Shown in pieces: positions 26,761 through 36,486 of a stretch of DNA of 64,000 bases. This DNA comes from Actinomycetota bacterium (GTDB taxonomy: Bacteria > Actinomycetota > Actinomycetes > Nanopelagicales > Nanopelagicaceae): the NCBI GenBank assembly GCA_016870365.1, contig VGBW01000002.1, forward strand, positions 62,001 to 126,000. Reading direction: 5' to 3'. The number at the start of each line of letters is the position of its first letter. The stretch's first letter is position 1. The notes below the pieces were generated by a model. The model was not told where the DNA came from, did not search any database, and was given only the letters and a program-made list of their open reading frames with translations. Made by a program: the position numbers and the translations under genes.

Positions 26761-26883
26761 TTGATGGAAGAGAGTGATCTCTTTTTCATCAACTATCTGG
26801 CTAGCAAGGAATTAAAAACTTCATAACATGAGTACTAACCGAGAGATCAAATAGTGGATCTCTCAAGACAATGGAGGAAAGAA
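26761..26883 (+). other. rpoA leader with hairpin
   Basis: This 123-base gap between rpsD and rpoA holds an imperfect stem (about 26763-26791, AAGAGA/TCTCTT core inside GATG/CATC arms) and ends in a strong GGAGG ribosome-binding site at 26873-26877. It could be an attenuator or S4 control site; nothing else is evident. Confidence 0.4.
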
Positions 26884-27882
26884 GTGCTAGTAGCACAGCG
26901 CCCCGTATTATCCGAGGAAGTAGTAAGCGAGAACCGTTCCCGTTTCATAATCGAACCGTTGGAGCCTGGTTTTGGATACACCCTAGGAAATTCGCTACGT
27001 AGAACCCTGCTCTCATCTATCCCAGGAGCGGCTGTCACCAGCATCCGCGTGGCTGGAGCTCTTCATGAGTTCACCACCTTGGAAGGTGTTAAAGAGGATC
27101 TAACAGATATTGTTCTAAACATCAAGAGCTTAGTCCTCTCATCTGAAAATGATGAGCCATCTGTCGCCTATATTCGAAAGAGCGGCTCAGGAGTTATCAC
27201 TGGCGCAGATGTTGCCGTTCCAACCGGCATTGCGGTCCATAACCCAGATCTTCATATCGCAACCCTAAATAGCAAAGCTAGCGTCGAAATCGAGCTAACT
27301 ATCGAGCGCGGCCGTGGCTATGTCACAGCGGTGCAGAACAAGTTAGTAGGAGCAGAAATCGGTCGCATCCCGGTTGACTCCATCTACTCCCCAGTGCTTC
27401 GTGTGACCTACAAGGTTGAAGCAACACGCGTTGAGCAGAGAACAGACTTTGATCGCTTAATCGTTGATGTTGAGACCAAGCGCTCGATGAGCCCAAGAGA
27501 TGCTCTGGCCTCTGCCGGAAAGACTCTAGTTGAGCTCTTCGGTCTTGCTCACGAGCTAAATTACGAGGCAGAAGGTATTGATCTTGGACCATCTATTCAA
27601 GATGCCGCCCTTGCTGCAGATCTTGCACTACCAATTGAGGATCTTGATCTAACAGTCCGCTCCTACAACTGCTTAAAGCGCGAGGGAATTCATACTGTCG
27701 GAGAGCTTCTAGCTCACAGCGAGGCAGATCTTCTTGATATCCGTAACTTTGGTTCAAAATCAATTGATGAAGTCAAGGCAAAGCTCACTTCAATGGGCAT
27801 GCAACTTAAGGATTCACCAGTTGGCTTCGATCCAACGCAACATCAGAACTATGGCGTCGAATACTCCGACGACCAGGCTTAA
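26884..27882 (+). CDS. rpoA: DNA-directed RNA polymerase subunit alpha
   Basis: The alpha dimer nucleates RNA polymerase assembly. The N-terminal assembly domain shows [20 protein letters not shown], and the C-terminal promoter-contact domain shows [20 protein letters not shown] chose GTG 26884 because GGAGG lies six bases upstream and the product starts [17 protein letters not shown] as in other actinobacteria. A longer frame from 26854 is less likely. It is 332 residues long. Confidence 0.97.
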   Translation: MLVAQRPVLSEEVVSENRSRFIIEPLEPGFGYTLGNSLRRTLLSSIPGAAVTSIRVAGALHEFTTLEGVKEDLTDIVLNIKSLVLSSENDEPSVAYIRKSGSGVITGADVAVPTGIAVHNPDLHIATLNSKASVEIELTIERGRGYVTAVQNKLVGAEIGRIPVDSIYSPVLRVTYKVEATRVEQRTDFDRLIVDVETKRSMSPRDALASAGKTLVELFGLAHELNYEAEGIDLGPSIQDAALAADLALPIEDLDLTVRSYNCLKREGIHTVGELLAHSEADLLDIRNFGSKSIDEVKAKLTSMGMQLKDSPVGFDPTQHQNYGVEYSDDQA

Positions 27883-27891
27883 GGAGAAGAA

Positions 27892-28341
27892 ATGCCACGT
27901 CCATCAAAGGGTCCGCGTCTTGGAAGCGGTCCATCCCATGAAAGATTGCTCCTTAGAACACTTGCCGAGCAGCTCTTTGAAAATGGCAAAGTTCGCACCA
28001 CCGAAGCCAAAGCTCGTCGTCTGCGTCCACTTGCTGAAAAGTTAATCACCACCGCCAAGAAGGGTGATCTAGCTGCTCGTCGCCAAGTGATGGCCGCCAT
28101 TTCAAATAAGGGCGTAGTTCATACTCTCTTTACTGAGATCGCTCCACGCCTTGAAGCTCGCAATGGTGGCTACACCAGAATTACCAAGATCGGTCCACGT
28201 AAGGGCGATAACGCACCTATGGCTGTCATCGAAGTGATCACAGAGGCAACTTCTGCTAAAAAGGCAGTAGTTAGCGAGGCAGAGAAGGCAGCTAGGAAGG
28301 CAGCTCCAAAGAAGAAGGCTGCCGCCGCCAAAGCGGAGTAG
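27892..28341 (+). CDS. rplQ: 50S ribosomal protein L17 with Lys/Ala tail
   Basis: L17 sits near the tunnel exit. The 149-residue protein has [20 protein letters not shown] and the core up to about residue 118. A Lys/Ala-rich tail ([18 protein letters not shown]) resembles that on L22 here. It follows rpoA by nine bases, closing the alpha operon. Confidence 0.97.
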   Translation: MPRPSKGPRLGSGPSHERLLLRTLAEQLFENGKVRTTEAKARRLRPLAEKLITTAKKGDLAARRQVMAAISNKGVVHTLFTEIAPRLEARNGGYTRITKIGPRKGDNAPMAVIEVITEATSAKKAVVSEAEKAARKAAPKKKAAAAKAE

Positions 28342-28350
28342 CTCTTTCTA

Positions 28351-28366
28351 CCTTAAAGAATTAAGG
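28351..28366 (+). promoter_or_regulatory. Inverted repeat overlapping the truA ribosome-binding site
   Basis: CCTTAA-AGAA-TTAAGG is a perfect 6-bp stem with a four-base loop. Its right arm includes most of the AAGGAAG site (28363-28369) that serves ATG 28375, so folding would hide the ribosome-binding site. Confidence 0.5.
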
Positions 28367-28374
28367 AAGTGTCA

Positions 28375-29223
28375 ATGGAGCAACCCACTCTCAACCCTGG
28401 GAGTGGGTTGCTTCGTTTCCGTATTGATTTTTCATATGACGGAACAGGATTTAGTGGTTGGGCCAGACAAGTAGATCAAAGAACTATTCAAGGCGAGATG
28501 GAGGTCGCCCTTAGCGGCCTGGTAAGAGATAGAGTTGATCTAATCGTCGCTGGAAGAACTGATGCTGGAGTTCATGCTAGTTTTCAAGTTGCTCACTTTG
28601 ATCTGCCAGAAAGAGATAAATATGGCAAAGAATGGAAACCTCAAGATCTGCAATATCGCCTAAATCGAATGTTAAGTGAGGAGATATTAGTTAAGGCGGT
28701 TACTAAAGCCCCACCCCATTTTCACGCTCGTTTTTCAGCTTTGAGGCGGACTTATATTTACAGGATCGCAGATGGCCAGCAACACATCGATCCTCTAAAG
28801 AGATTTGATATCACTCCTTGGTACCGCCATTTGGATCTAAGTCGACTAAATGAAGCAAGTAGACGTTTATTAGGCGAGCACGATTTTGCCACCTTCTGTA
28901 AGCCAGGAGGCTTTGGAACCACTTTAAGGAGGCTTGAAGAATTTAGTTGGCAGAGGATGGCTGATGCCACACTCCTTGCCACAGTCACAGCTGATGCATT
29001 CTGCTATTCAATGGTGAGAAATATTGTGGGAGCAGTTGTCTGCGTTGGAGAGTCTCGCTTTGAGCCTGAGTGGATTTCATCTCTTCTTCTCAACAGGACT
29101 AGGGTTAGTCAGAGCATGGTCTTTCCAGCCAGAGGTCTAACGCTCATTGCTGTGGAGTATCCTGCAGATGATCTACTAGAAGCTCGCCTCAAAGTAACAG
29201 CCTGTAGGCGAGATGAAGAGTAA
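28375..29223 (+). CDS. truA: tRNA pseudouridine(38-40) synthase
   Basis: TruA isomerises uridines 38-40 in the tRNA anticodon arm. The catalytic aspartate is in AGRTDAGVHA (near residue 64), and SYDGTGFSGWARQ and the C-terminal VRNIVGAVV are family blocks. ATG 28375 follows AAGGAAG by five bases; a TTG at 28408 is an alternative start. Codons 2-12 form a perfect 11-bp hairpin. It is 282 residues and follows rplQ, as in many actinobacteria. Confidence 0.95.
   Translation: MEQPTLNPGSGLLRFRIDFSYDGTGFSGWARQVDQRTIQGEMEVALSGLVRDRVDLIVAGRTDAGVHASFQVAHFDLPERDKYGKEWKPQDLQYRLNRMLSEEILVKAVTKAPPHFHARFSALRRTYIYRIADGQQHIDPLKRFDITPWYRHLDLSRLNEASRRLLGEHDFATFCKPGGFGTTLRRLEEFSWQRMADATLLATVTADAFCYSMVRNIVGAVVCVGESRFEPEWISSLLLNRTRVSQSMVFPARGLTLIAVEYPADDLLEARLKVTACRRDEE
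28380..28411 (+). promoter_or_regulatory. 11-bp perfect hairpin within the first codons of truA
   Basis: The arms 28380-28390 (GCAACCCACTC) and 28401-28411 (GAGTGGGTTGC) are exactly complementary around a ten-base loop, followed by TTCGTTT. It resembles a terminator or attenuator stem placed across the truA start, and may end most alpha-operon transcripts. Confidence 0.6.
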
Positions 29224-30825
29224 ATGGGACAGATAAATGTAGTTGGAATTGAGTATGCCCTCTCAGATGGCCGGGTATTACTTGGTGATGTTTCATTTCG
29301 AGTTGGTGAGGGCTCAAAGGTTGCCCTTATTGGACCTAATGGATCTGGAAAGACCACTTTATTTCGAATGATTGCAGGAGACTTATCTCCCGACACAGGA
29401 CAAATAATTATTAATGGCGGCCTTGGAGTTATGCGCCAATTTATTGGATCAATTAGGGATGAATCAACGGTGAGAGATTTACTGATCTCTGTCTCACCTC
29501 ATCGAATCAGGCAAGCTGCCCTAAGACTTAAAGAAGCTGAAAGTGAAATGGTTTCTAGCAACTCAGAGAAAGAGCAGATGGCATATGCCCAAGCCCTGGC
29601 CGATTGGGGAGATGCTGGCGGATATGAACAGGAAGTTCTCTGGGATATCGCCGTTAATAAAGCGCTTGCAAAGAGTTTTGATCGAGTATCTCACCGGATG
29701 GTTAATTCACTCTCAGGGGGTGAGCAGAAGAGGTTAGTGCTAGAAGTCCTATTAAATGGACCAGAGGAAGTATTAATCCTTGATGAGCCAGATAACTACC
29801 TGGATGTACCGGCTAAGCGATGGTTGGAGGAGGAGATTCGAAACTCCAAGAAGACGATTCTCTTCATTAGCCATGACCGTGAACTCTTGGCAGCCACAGC
29901 GAACAAGATCGTCTCGCTTGAGCAAGGCATTAATGGAAACTCAACCTGGATTCATGGCGAAGGCTTCGATACGTATCATGAGGCACGCAAAGCAAGAAAT
30001 GCTCAATTCGCACAGTTGTTAGAGCGCTGGGAAGAGGAGCGAAAGCGGCTAAAGGAGTTGGTGCTAACCCTTCAGTGGCAAGCGGCTTCTTCAGAGGCGA
30101 TGGCATCAAGATATAGAGCGATGCAGACTCGGCTTCGAAAGTTTGAAGAGATTGGACCACCGCCCCCACCACCCCTTGAGCAAGATGTTAAAGTAAGTCT
30201 TAAGAGCGGTCGAACTGGGGAGCGGGTAGTTACCGGTAAGGATTTGACTTTAGAAAACCTTACTGAGCCCTTTACCTTCGAAATTTACTACCAAGATCGA
30301 GTGGCGATATTGGGAAAGAATGGCTCTGGAAAGTCTCATTTTCTTCGAAGGCTCTCAGGTGACGAGAGCGTTAGATATGGCGGAGAATATAAATTAGGGG
30401 CAAGAGTGATTCCAGGGTTTTTTGCCCAGACCCATGCTCATCCTGAATTTATCGGTAAGACTCTTCTAGAGATTCTATGGGAAGAGAACTCTCTTCAATT
30501 GGGGGCAGCTAAATCAGTTCTCGGTCGGTATGAATTAGCGCAACAGGCAGAGCAGCAGTTCACCTCGTTATCTGGAGGACAACAGGCTCGCTTTCAAGTT
30601 CTATTGCTAGAACTTGCTGGTGACACTTTGCTATTGCTAGATGAGCCAACTGATAACTTGGACCTTGCAAGCGCCGAGGCTTTGGAGCGAGCCTTGGCTG
30701 CTTATGAAGGAACTGTCATAGCTGTTACCCATGATCGTTGGTTTGCGCGTGGGTTCACCCGATTCCTTATCTTTGGCGCCGAGGGCCAGGTCTATGAATG
30801 TAGTGAGCCGGTGTGGAACCATTGA
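29224..30825 (+). CDS. ABC-F family ATPase
   Basis: ABC-F proteins are cytosolic, act on the ribosome and lack membrane domains. Two ATPase domains are present. The first has GPNGSGKTT near residue 38, LSGGEQ and LILDEPDNYLDVP. The second has GKNGSGKS near residue 361, LSGGQQ and LLLLDEPTDNLDL. A linker of charged helix (residues about 255-320) joins them. The 533-residue length is normal. Members serve in translation-factor roles or antibiotic protection; the exact one is not clear. It starts directly after truA. Confidence 0.9.
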   Translation: MGQINVVGIEYALSDGRVLLGDVSFRVGEGSKVALIGPNGSGKTTLFRMIAGDLSPDTGQIIINGGLGVMRQFIGSIRDESTVRDLLISVSPHRIRQAALRLKEAESEMVSSNSEKEQMAYAQALADWGDAGGYEQEVLWDIAVNKALAKSFDRVSHRMVNSLSGGEQKRLVLEVLLNGPEEVLILDEPDNYLDVPAKRWLEEEIRNSKKTILFISHDRELLAATANKIVSLEQGINGNSTWIHGEGFDTYHEARKARNAQFAQLLERWEEERKRLKELVLTLQWQAASSEAMASRYRAMQTRLRKFEEIGPPPPPPLEQDVKVSLKSGRTGERVVTGKDLTLENLTEPFTFEIYYQDRVAILGKNGSGKSHFLRRLSGDESVRYGGEYKLGARVIPGFFAQTHAHPEFIGKTLLEILWEENSLQLGAAKSVLGRYELAQQAEQQFTSLSGGQQARFQVLLLELAGDTLLLLDEPTDNLDLASAEALERALAAYEGTVIAVTHDRWFARGFTRFLIFGAEGQVYECSEPVWNH

Positions 30826-30828
30826 GTC

Positions 30829-31533
30829 GTGGCCATTTCGGTTATAGGCCTGGTAGTCGAGAAGTTCGATAGGAAGATCCTCGACGATATTTCTTTGGAA
30901 TTAAATAGTAATAGAACCATTGGATTGGTTGGACCATCTGGATCGGGTAAGACCACTTTGATAAGAGCGCTCGTCGGCAGTCAGAGAATCAAAAGTGGCA
31001 AAGTCAAGATCTTTGGCTTGGAGCCGGGAAGTGAAAAACTTAGGTCTCGAATCGGATATATGGCCCAGAAGAGCGCTCTTTATAGCGACCTTACAGTTCG
31101 CGAAAACTTAGATTATTTTGCCGCTATCTTCGGTGCATCGAAGAGGCGAGTAGGTGAGATTCTCGATTTACTGCACCTCGGTGAACACAATAAGAAGATT
31201 GCCGGTTCCCTCTCCGGCGGCGAGACCTCTCGTCTATCCCTAGGTATCGCCCTACTTGGTGATCCAGACCTCTTCTTCTTGGATGAACCCACTGTTGGTT
31301 TGGACCCAATATTGAGGGCTGAACTATGGAAGGTCTTCCGAAATTTGAAGGAAATTGGCAAGACCCTTGTAATCACAAGTCATTTAATGGATGAAGCCGA
31401 GCGATGCGATGACATTATCTTGATGCGAAACGGAAAAGTCATATTCCATGGCTCGCTCGAGTCCTTACGAATTAGAACGAATTGTTCAGAAGTCGAAGAA
31501 GCATTCATCAAGTTAGCTTCCGGAGGAATCTAA
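30829..31533 (+). CDS. ABC transporter ATP-binding protein (DrrA-like)
   Basis: This single-domain ATPase has 234 residues. Walker A is GPSGSGKTT (residues 35-43), the signature LSGGETSRLS, and Walker B LFFLDEPTVGLDP. GTG 30829 lies three bases after the ABC-F stop. The next gene encodes an ABC-2 permease with a one-base overlap, so the two form an exporter resembling drug or lipid efflux systems. The substrate is unknown. Confidence 0.9.
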   Translation: MAISVIGLVVEKFDRKILDDISLELNSNRTIGLVGPSGSGKTTLIRALVGSQRIKSGKVKIFGLEPGSEKLRSRIGYMAQKSALYSDLTVRENLDYFAAIFGASKRRVGEILDLLHLGEHNKKIAGSLSGGETSRLSLGIALLGDPDLFFLDEPTVGLDPILRAELWKVFRNLKEIGKTLVITSHLMDEAERCDDIILMRNGKVIFHGSLESLRIRTNCSEVEEAFIKLASGGI

Positions 31534-32270
31534 TGATCATTTCGAGAACCCTTCTGACAACGCGTAGGATCTTGCAACAAGTTCGTCACGATCATCGAAC
31601 GATAGCCTTGATTATTCTTGTTCCCACAGTGCTCATGGGTTTACTTTCCTGGATGCTCAGCGATGTTCCAAATGCATTTAATCAATGGGGTGGCCCATTA
31701 CTTGGAATATTTCCTCTTATTGTCATGTTCCTGATTACTTCTGTTGCAACCTTACGAGAGCGCACGAGTGGAACATTAGAAAGATTGATGGTTTCGCCAA
31801 TACGAAAGTCTGAATTCATCTCTGCATATGCGATTGCCTTTAGCCTCTTGGGTGCGCTTCAGGCTTTGATTGCGGCCCTTGTTTCAATCAATATCTATGG
31901 CCTTGATACAAAGGGACATACTTCAGCGATAATTCTGGTCGCAGTTATTGATGCAGTGATGGGAACGGCACTCGGGCTGTTAGCCAGTTCTATGGCCCGG
32001 ACAGAATTCCAAGCAGTACAATTCATGCCGGTATTTCTTATTCCGCAATTCCTTTTAGGTGGATTTATAGTCGATAGAGATTCACTTCCAAACCTGCTAA
32101 ACCTTCTCTCTGATTTGATGCCTCTGTCTTATTCCATTGATGCATTGAATATTGCTCTTTCGGATCAATCCCTGGGGGGTCAATATTGGGAGAACATCCT
32201 GATTGTTCTGGCGATCGTGCTCTCGGCCCTGATACTTGGCGGGCTGACCCTGCCCCGATCTAGCCGATAA
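31533..32270 (+). CDS. ABC-2 type exporter permease (DrrB-like)
   Basis: This membrane half of the exporter has 245 residues and about six helices. The family pattern TLRERTSGTLERLMVSPIRK follows TM2, and SYSIDAL lies before the last helix. ATG 31533 shares a base with the ATPase stop; an earlier in-frame start at 31482 would overlap it by 52 bases and is unlikely. Confidence 0.88.
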   Translation: MIISRTLLTTRRILQQVRHDHRTIALIILVPTVLMGLLSWMLSDVPNAFNQWGGPLLGIFPLIVMFLITSVATLRERTSGTLERLMVSPIRKSEFISAYAIAFSLLGALQALIAALVSINIYGLDTKGHTSAIILVAVIDAVMGTALGLLASSMARTEFQAVQFMPVFLIPQFLLGGFIVDRDSLPNLLNLLSDLMPLSYSIDALNIALSDQSLGGQYWENILIVLAIVLSALILGGLTLPRSSR

Positions 32271-32279
32271 GGCCCCATT

Positions 32280-32308
32280 TTGACCCTCCCGAGAGGGGCG
32301 GGTAGCCT
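32280..32308 (+). promoter_or_regulatory. Promoter of the rplM-rpsI-glmM-glmS operon
   Basis: TTGACC (32280-32285), a 17-base spacer and TAGCCT (32303-32308) match the actinobacterial TTGACn/TAnnnT pattern. Transcription would start near 32315, giving a leader of about 60 bases with a CTCC/GGAG stem before rplM. Confidence 0.7.
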
Positions 32309-32374
32309 TCCCCTTCTGCCTCCGCTAGCTGTGGAGCGGGGCTAAATAGATGGTAAGAAGAAAGCGAGTTCGCC

Positions 32375-32833
32375 GTGCGTACCTTTACTCCGACCCCAAA
32401 GGATGTTGCGCGTAAGTGGTATGTCATTGATGCCCAAGATGTTGTTCTTGGCCGTCTCGCAAGCCATGCCGCGACTCTTCTACGCGGTAAGCACAAGGCA
32501 ACTTTCGCCCCACATATGGATATGGGAGATTTCGTAATCGTCATCAACGCAGAAAAGGTTGTTCTAACTGGTTCAAAGATGGCTAATAAGATGGCCTATC
32601 AGCACTCACAATACCCAGGTGGTCTAACTGAGCGTAACTATGAACTGTTAATGGAAAAGTTCCCAACTCGCGCAGTTGAAAAGGCGATCAAGGGAATGCT
32701 TCCTAAGAATTCTATGGGCAAGCAGATGGCTTCTAAGCTAAGAGTCTATTCCGGCCCTGAGCATCCTCATGGATCACAAGGCCCAATTCCATATGTATTT
32801 ACCCAGATCGATCAGACGAAGGTTGGTAAGTAA
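32375..32833 (+). CDS. rplM: 50S ribosomal protein L13
   Basis: L13 is an early 50S assembly protein. The 152-residue sequence opens [20 protein letters not shown] and contains [19 protein letters not shown]. The start is GTG 32375, with AAGAAAG-like sequence upstream. A promoter at 32280-32308 serves it, and rpsI follows three bases after its stop. Confidence 0.97.
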   Translation: MRTFTPTPKDVARKWYVIDAQDVVLGRLASHAATLLRGKHKATFAPHMDMGDFVIVINAEKVVLTGSKMANKMAYQHSQYPGGLTERNYELLMEKFPTRAVEKAIKGMLPKNSMGKQMASKLRVYSGPEHPHGSQGPIPYVFTQIDQTKVGK

Positions 32834-32836
32834 AAG

Positions 32837-33301
32837 ATGAGCGAAAAAGAAGAGAGCGCTACCGCCTTTAGTTCTGCTACCCCAGCTGCTGCAACTAATC
32901 GCGCTGCATTAATTGCAGCCGGTGCAGGCGTCGGTCGTCGCAAAGAAGCCGTGGCTCGCGTTCGTCTAACCCCAGGAACTGGACGTTGGATTGTTAATAA
33001 CAAGAATTTGGAAGTTTACTTCCCAAATAGGGTTCACCAACAGGCAGTATCTGAACCGCTTCGCACCGTTGGCGCTGAGGGCAAATACGATGTTATTGCT
33101 CGCATCGATGGTGGCGGGATTTCAGGACAAGCTGGAGCGCTTCGTCTAGGGGTTGCTCGTGCGCTAAATGAGATTGATGCTGATGCAAATCGCCCAGCTT
33201 TGAAGAAGGCCAAGTTTCTAACCCGCGATGCTCGCGTTATTGAACGCAAGAAATATGGTCTCAAGAAAGCTCGTAAGCGTTCTCAATACAGCAAGCGTTA
33301 A
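32837..33301 (+). CDS. rpsI: 30S ribosomal protein S9
   Basis: S9 places its C-terminal tail at the P-site anticodon. The 154-residue protein has [36 protein letters not shown] and ends [12 protein letters not shown], the invariant tail. A Ser/Ala-rich N-terminal arm of about 30 residues is typical of actinobacteria. Confidence 0.97.
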   Translation: MSEKEESATAFSSATPAAATNRAALIAAGAGVGRRKEAVARVRLTPGTGRWIVNNKNLEVYFPNRVHQQAVSEPLRTVGAEGKYDVIARIDGGGISGQAGALRLGVARALNEIDADANRPALKKAKFLTRDARVIERKKYGLKKARKRSQYSKR

Positions 33302-33318
33302 TTAACAAAGAAGGAAAA

Positions 33319-34644
33319 ATGGCGCTCTTTGGCACCGATGGTGTCCGAGGAATTGCTGGCGTTGACCTCACTGCTGATTTGGCTTTCAATCTCTCACTTG
33401 CTGCCGCCTCAGTTCTGGCAGGCCTTGGTAAGTTTGCCGGCCATCGCCCAATAGCAATTGTTGGCCAGGACTCACGCGCCTCTGGAGAGTATCTGGAGGA
33501 AGCAATCTGTCGCGGACTTTCTACTTCTGGCATAGATGTTTATCGAGTTGGAGTGCTTCCTACCCCTGCTATCTCATTCCTAGTAAAGCAAAGAGGGGCT
33601 GATCTTGGGGTAATGATTAGCGCATCCCATAATCCGGCAAGTCATAATGGTATTAAGTTCTTTGATAAAACTGGTTCAAAGCTGGCAGATCAGATAGAGG
33701 CAAAGATCGAGAGCGTCTTAGGAAAGTCTCTAAAGAACCTTAATGGAGCAGGAAGAGTAATCCTTGATGAGAGTGCAAAAGAGAGTTATATCCAAAGTCT
33801 CTTAAGCAGTATTGATGTCGATTTCAAGGGACTAAAGGTTGTAGTTGATTGTGCCAACGGCGCCGCCTCATATGTGGCACCTGAGCTACTTAGAAGAGCT
33901 GGGGCGCAAGTCATAGCGATATCAGCAGCTCCTAACGGGCTTAATATCAATGATAACTGCGGCTCAACTCATCTAGAGAACTTGATTGCCAGAGTCAGAG
34001 ACGAATCAGCAGATATTGGAATTGCCCATGATGGCGATGCTGATCGCCTCCTTGCTATTGACAATCAAGGATCAGTAATCGATGGTGATGTTGTATTGGG
34101 AATCCTGGCTCAAGATATGGAGCTGCCAACAAAGACGGTGGTTGGAACTGTTATGACCAACCTTGGATTGATTAAAGCTCTAGAGAAAAGGGGAATTGGA
34201 TTTATCGCAACCCCAGTCGGTGATCGCTATGTCCTGGAAGAGATGCTATCTGGGGGTCATGTCTTAGGTGGTGAGCAATCAGGCCACATCATCATGCGTA
34301 AGTATGCAAATACTGGGGACGGTTTGCTAACTGCGCTGCATTTGATCTCTAGACTTAAGAGGAGTGGGAAGAGCTCAAGTGAGTTAGCATCCTTCATGAA
34401 GCGCTATCCGCAAGTCTTGATAAATGTCTCAGGCGTAGCGAAAGAAAAATTGGCGGCAAACCAAGTGATATCAAAGGCGGTAGTTGATATCCAAGAAAGA
34501 TTGTCAGATAGAGGTCGAGTATTACTGCGCGCCTCCGGAACTGAACCTTTGATAAGAGTCATGATTGAGGCTCAGGATCTAGGCCTTGCTCAAGAATTAG
34601 CATCAGAACTGGCAACGCTAGTAAAATCTGAACTCTCACTTTAG
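33319..34644 (+). CDS. glmM: Phosphoglucosamine mutase
   Basis: GlmM converts glucosamine 6-phosphate to glucosamine 1-phosphate on the way to UDP-GlcNAc. The phospho-serine loop MISASHNPASHNGIKFF is near residue 96, the metal loop HDGDADRLLAID near residue 238, the sugar loop GGEQSGHI and the phosphate loop RASGTEPLIRVM. The length of 441 residues is normal. It lies 17 bases after rpsI and 15 before glmS. Confidence 0.97.
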   Translation: MALFGTDGVRGIAGVDLTADLAFNLSLAAASVLAGLGKFAGHRPIAIVGQDSRASGEYLEEAICRGLSTSGIDVYRVGVLPTPAISFLVKQRGADLGVMISASHNPASHNGIKFFDKTGSKLADQIEAKIESVLGKSLKNLNGAGRVILDESAKESYIQSLLSSIDVDFKGLKVVVDCANGAASYVAPELLRRAGAQVIAISAAPNGLNINDNCGSTHLENLIARVRDESADIGIAHDGDADRLLAIDNQGSVIDGDVVLGILAQDMELPTKTVVGTVMTNLGLIKALEKRGIGFIATPVGDRYVLEEMLSGGHVLGGEQSGHIIMRKYANTGDGLLTALHLISRLKRSGKSSSELASFMKRYPQVLINVSGVAKEKLAANQVISKAVVDIQERLSDRGRVLLRASGTEPLIRVMIEAQDLGLAQELASELATLVKSELSL

Positions 34645-34659
34645 GGGAGCAGAATTTAG

Positions 34660-36486
34660 ATGTGTGGAATCATCGGTTATGCCGGAGGCTCTCCCGCCCT
34701 TTCTGTGCTGATTGAGTCCCTTAGAAAGTTGGAATACCGCGGATATGACTCAGCCGGTATCGCACTAGCTGGCAAGATCGGCGAGGAATTAGTTGTGGCC
34801 AAGCGGGCCGGAAAATTGAGTAATCTAGAAAGCGCAATTACATCTAATCATGCTAATTCTTTTAGCGGAATTGGCCATACTCGTTGGGCGACCCATGGTG
34901 GACCTACAGATGAGAATGCCCATCCACACCTTTCAAGCGATGGGAAAGTAGCGGTGATTCACAATGGGATTATTGAGAATTACTTGGAACTAAGAAGTGA
35001 GCTAGAAAAGCGTGGGCATAGATTCAACTCTCAAACCGATACTGAGTCAGTGGCTCATCTATTAGGTGATGAGTTTGAAACTTGTGGTGATTTGGCAGAA
35101 GCGATGCGTAAGGTCTGCAGGCGCCTTCGTGGCTCCTTTACCCTTCTTGCCATCTCATCTGATAGCCCAGAGGTAATTGTGGGAGCACGGCGCAATTCAC
35201 CGCTGGTCGTCGGCCTTGGAAAAGGCGAGAGCTTTCTAGCATCTGATGTCTCGGCATTTATTGCTCATACCAAGAGCGCTTTAGAGCTCGGTCAAGATCA
35301 AGTCGTTCAGGTCAGCGCCGATTTGGTTGTAGTAACCGATTTAGATGGCAGGAAAGTAAGCGCAAAGCCATTTCAGATTACCTGGGATGCAAAGGCGGCC
35401 GAGCGTGGGGGCTATACCCACTTTATGCTCAAGGAGATCTCCGAGCAGCCAAAGGCAATATCTGAAACTCTGCTTGGAAGATTTAGCGATGATGGAAAGA
35501 TTATCTGCAGTGAACTTGCCGGCCTTAGTAAGGATATTGATCGAATTTTGATTCTAGCCTGTGGCACGGCATATCACGCAGGGCTAATTGGGAAATATGC
35601 CATCGAGCAATGGGCAAAGATTGCTGTCGATGTTGAATTAGCCTCTGAGTTTAGATATCGAAAACCCTTTCTGACCGCTAAGACTTTGGTAATCACCATC
35701 TCTCAATCTGGTGAGACGATGGATACTTTGATGGCCGCTCGTCATGCCAAAGAGCTAGGGGCAGCGACGCTATCTATCTGCAACACGATGGGATCAACGA
35801 TTGCCAGAGAATCAGATGCTGTCTTTCATACCCATGCTGGACCTGAGATCGCTGTGGCATCAACGAAAGCCCTACTAACTCAGATTGTGGCAATCAAAGT
35901 TATTGCCCTTTATTTGGCGCAAAGTAATAAGTGTTTAAGTAGCGCCCAGATCGCCAAGGTCATTAATGAATTGCTTGCGCTGCCAAATAAGGTGGAGGAA
36001 ATATTGGAAACCGTTGAACCACTTAGAGAAATGACTAGAGGATTCATAGGCGCTAACTCCGTTCTCTTTCTGGGAAGGAATGTGGGATACCCGGCAGCGC
36101 TAGAAGGCGCACTTAAGTTAAAAGAGCTGGCCTATATGCACGCTGAAGGTTTTGCTGGTGGAGAGCTTAAACATGGACCAATTGCACTTATTGAAGAAGG
36201 AACTCCAGTTATCGCTATCTTGCCACCTGCAAGAAGTGCGATATCAGAGAAGATGCTCAGTAACATACAAGAAGTCAGGGCTCGCGGGGCTGATGTGATT
36301 GCCATTGCAGATCCTTCAGTAAAGCTAGATCTAGATCATGTAATTAGGATTCCAAGCTGTGATGAACTACTGCAATCAATATTGGCAATTGTTCCCTTGC
36401 AGGTCTTTGCCTATGAAATGGCAGTGGCTAGGGGAAATGATGTTGATCAGCCAAGAAACTTAGCCAAATCGGTGACCGTAGAATGA
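34660..36486 (+). CDS. glmS: Glutamine-fructose-6-phosphate aminotransferase (isomerizing)
   Basis: GlmS makes glucosamine 6-phosphate from fructose 6-phosphate and glutamine. Cys2 (MCGIIGYAGG) is the glutaminase nucleophile, with GHTRWATHGGP in the same domain. Two SIS domains follow (ITISQSGETMDTL and the later GRNVGYPAALEGALKLKEL). It ends with DQPRNLAKSVTVE, the universal tail. It is 608 residues and overlaps the PAP2 gene by ATGA. Confidence 0.98.
   Translation: MCGIIGYAGGSPALSVLIESLRKLEYRGYDSAGIALAGKIGEELVVAKRAGKLSNLESAITSNHANSFSGIGHTRWATHGGPTDENAHPHLSSDGKVAVIHNGIIENYLELRSELEKRGHRFNSQTDTESVAHLLGDEFETCGDLAEAMRKVCRRLRGSFTLLAISSDSPEVIVGARRNSPLVVGLGKGESFLASDVSAFIAHTKSALELGQDQVVQVSADLVVVTDLDGRKVSAKPFQITWDAKAAERGGYTHFMLKEISEQPKAISETLLGRFSDDGKIICSELAGLSKDIDRILILACGTAYHAGLIGKYAIEQWAKIAVDVELASEFRYRKPFLTAKTLVITISQSGETMDTLMAARHAKELGAATLSICNTMGSTIARESDAVFHTHAGPEIAVASTKALLTQIVAIKVIALYLAQSNKCLSSAQIAKVINELLALPNKVEEILETVEPLREMTRGFIGANSVLFLGRNVGYPAALEGALKLKELAYMHAEGFAGGELKHGPIALIEEGTPVIAILPPARSAISEKMLSNIQEVRARGADVIAIADPSVKLDLDHVIRIPSCDELLQSILAIVPLQVFAYEMAVARGNDVDQPRNLAKSVTVE

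Noticed and set aside
32271-32374. Terminator after the ABC-2 permease gene
   Set aside because: GC-rich stems are present (CCCTC/GAGGG) but without a T-run; the promoter elements explain this stretch better.
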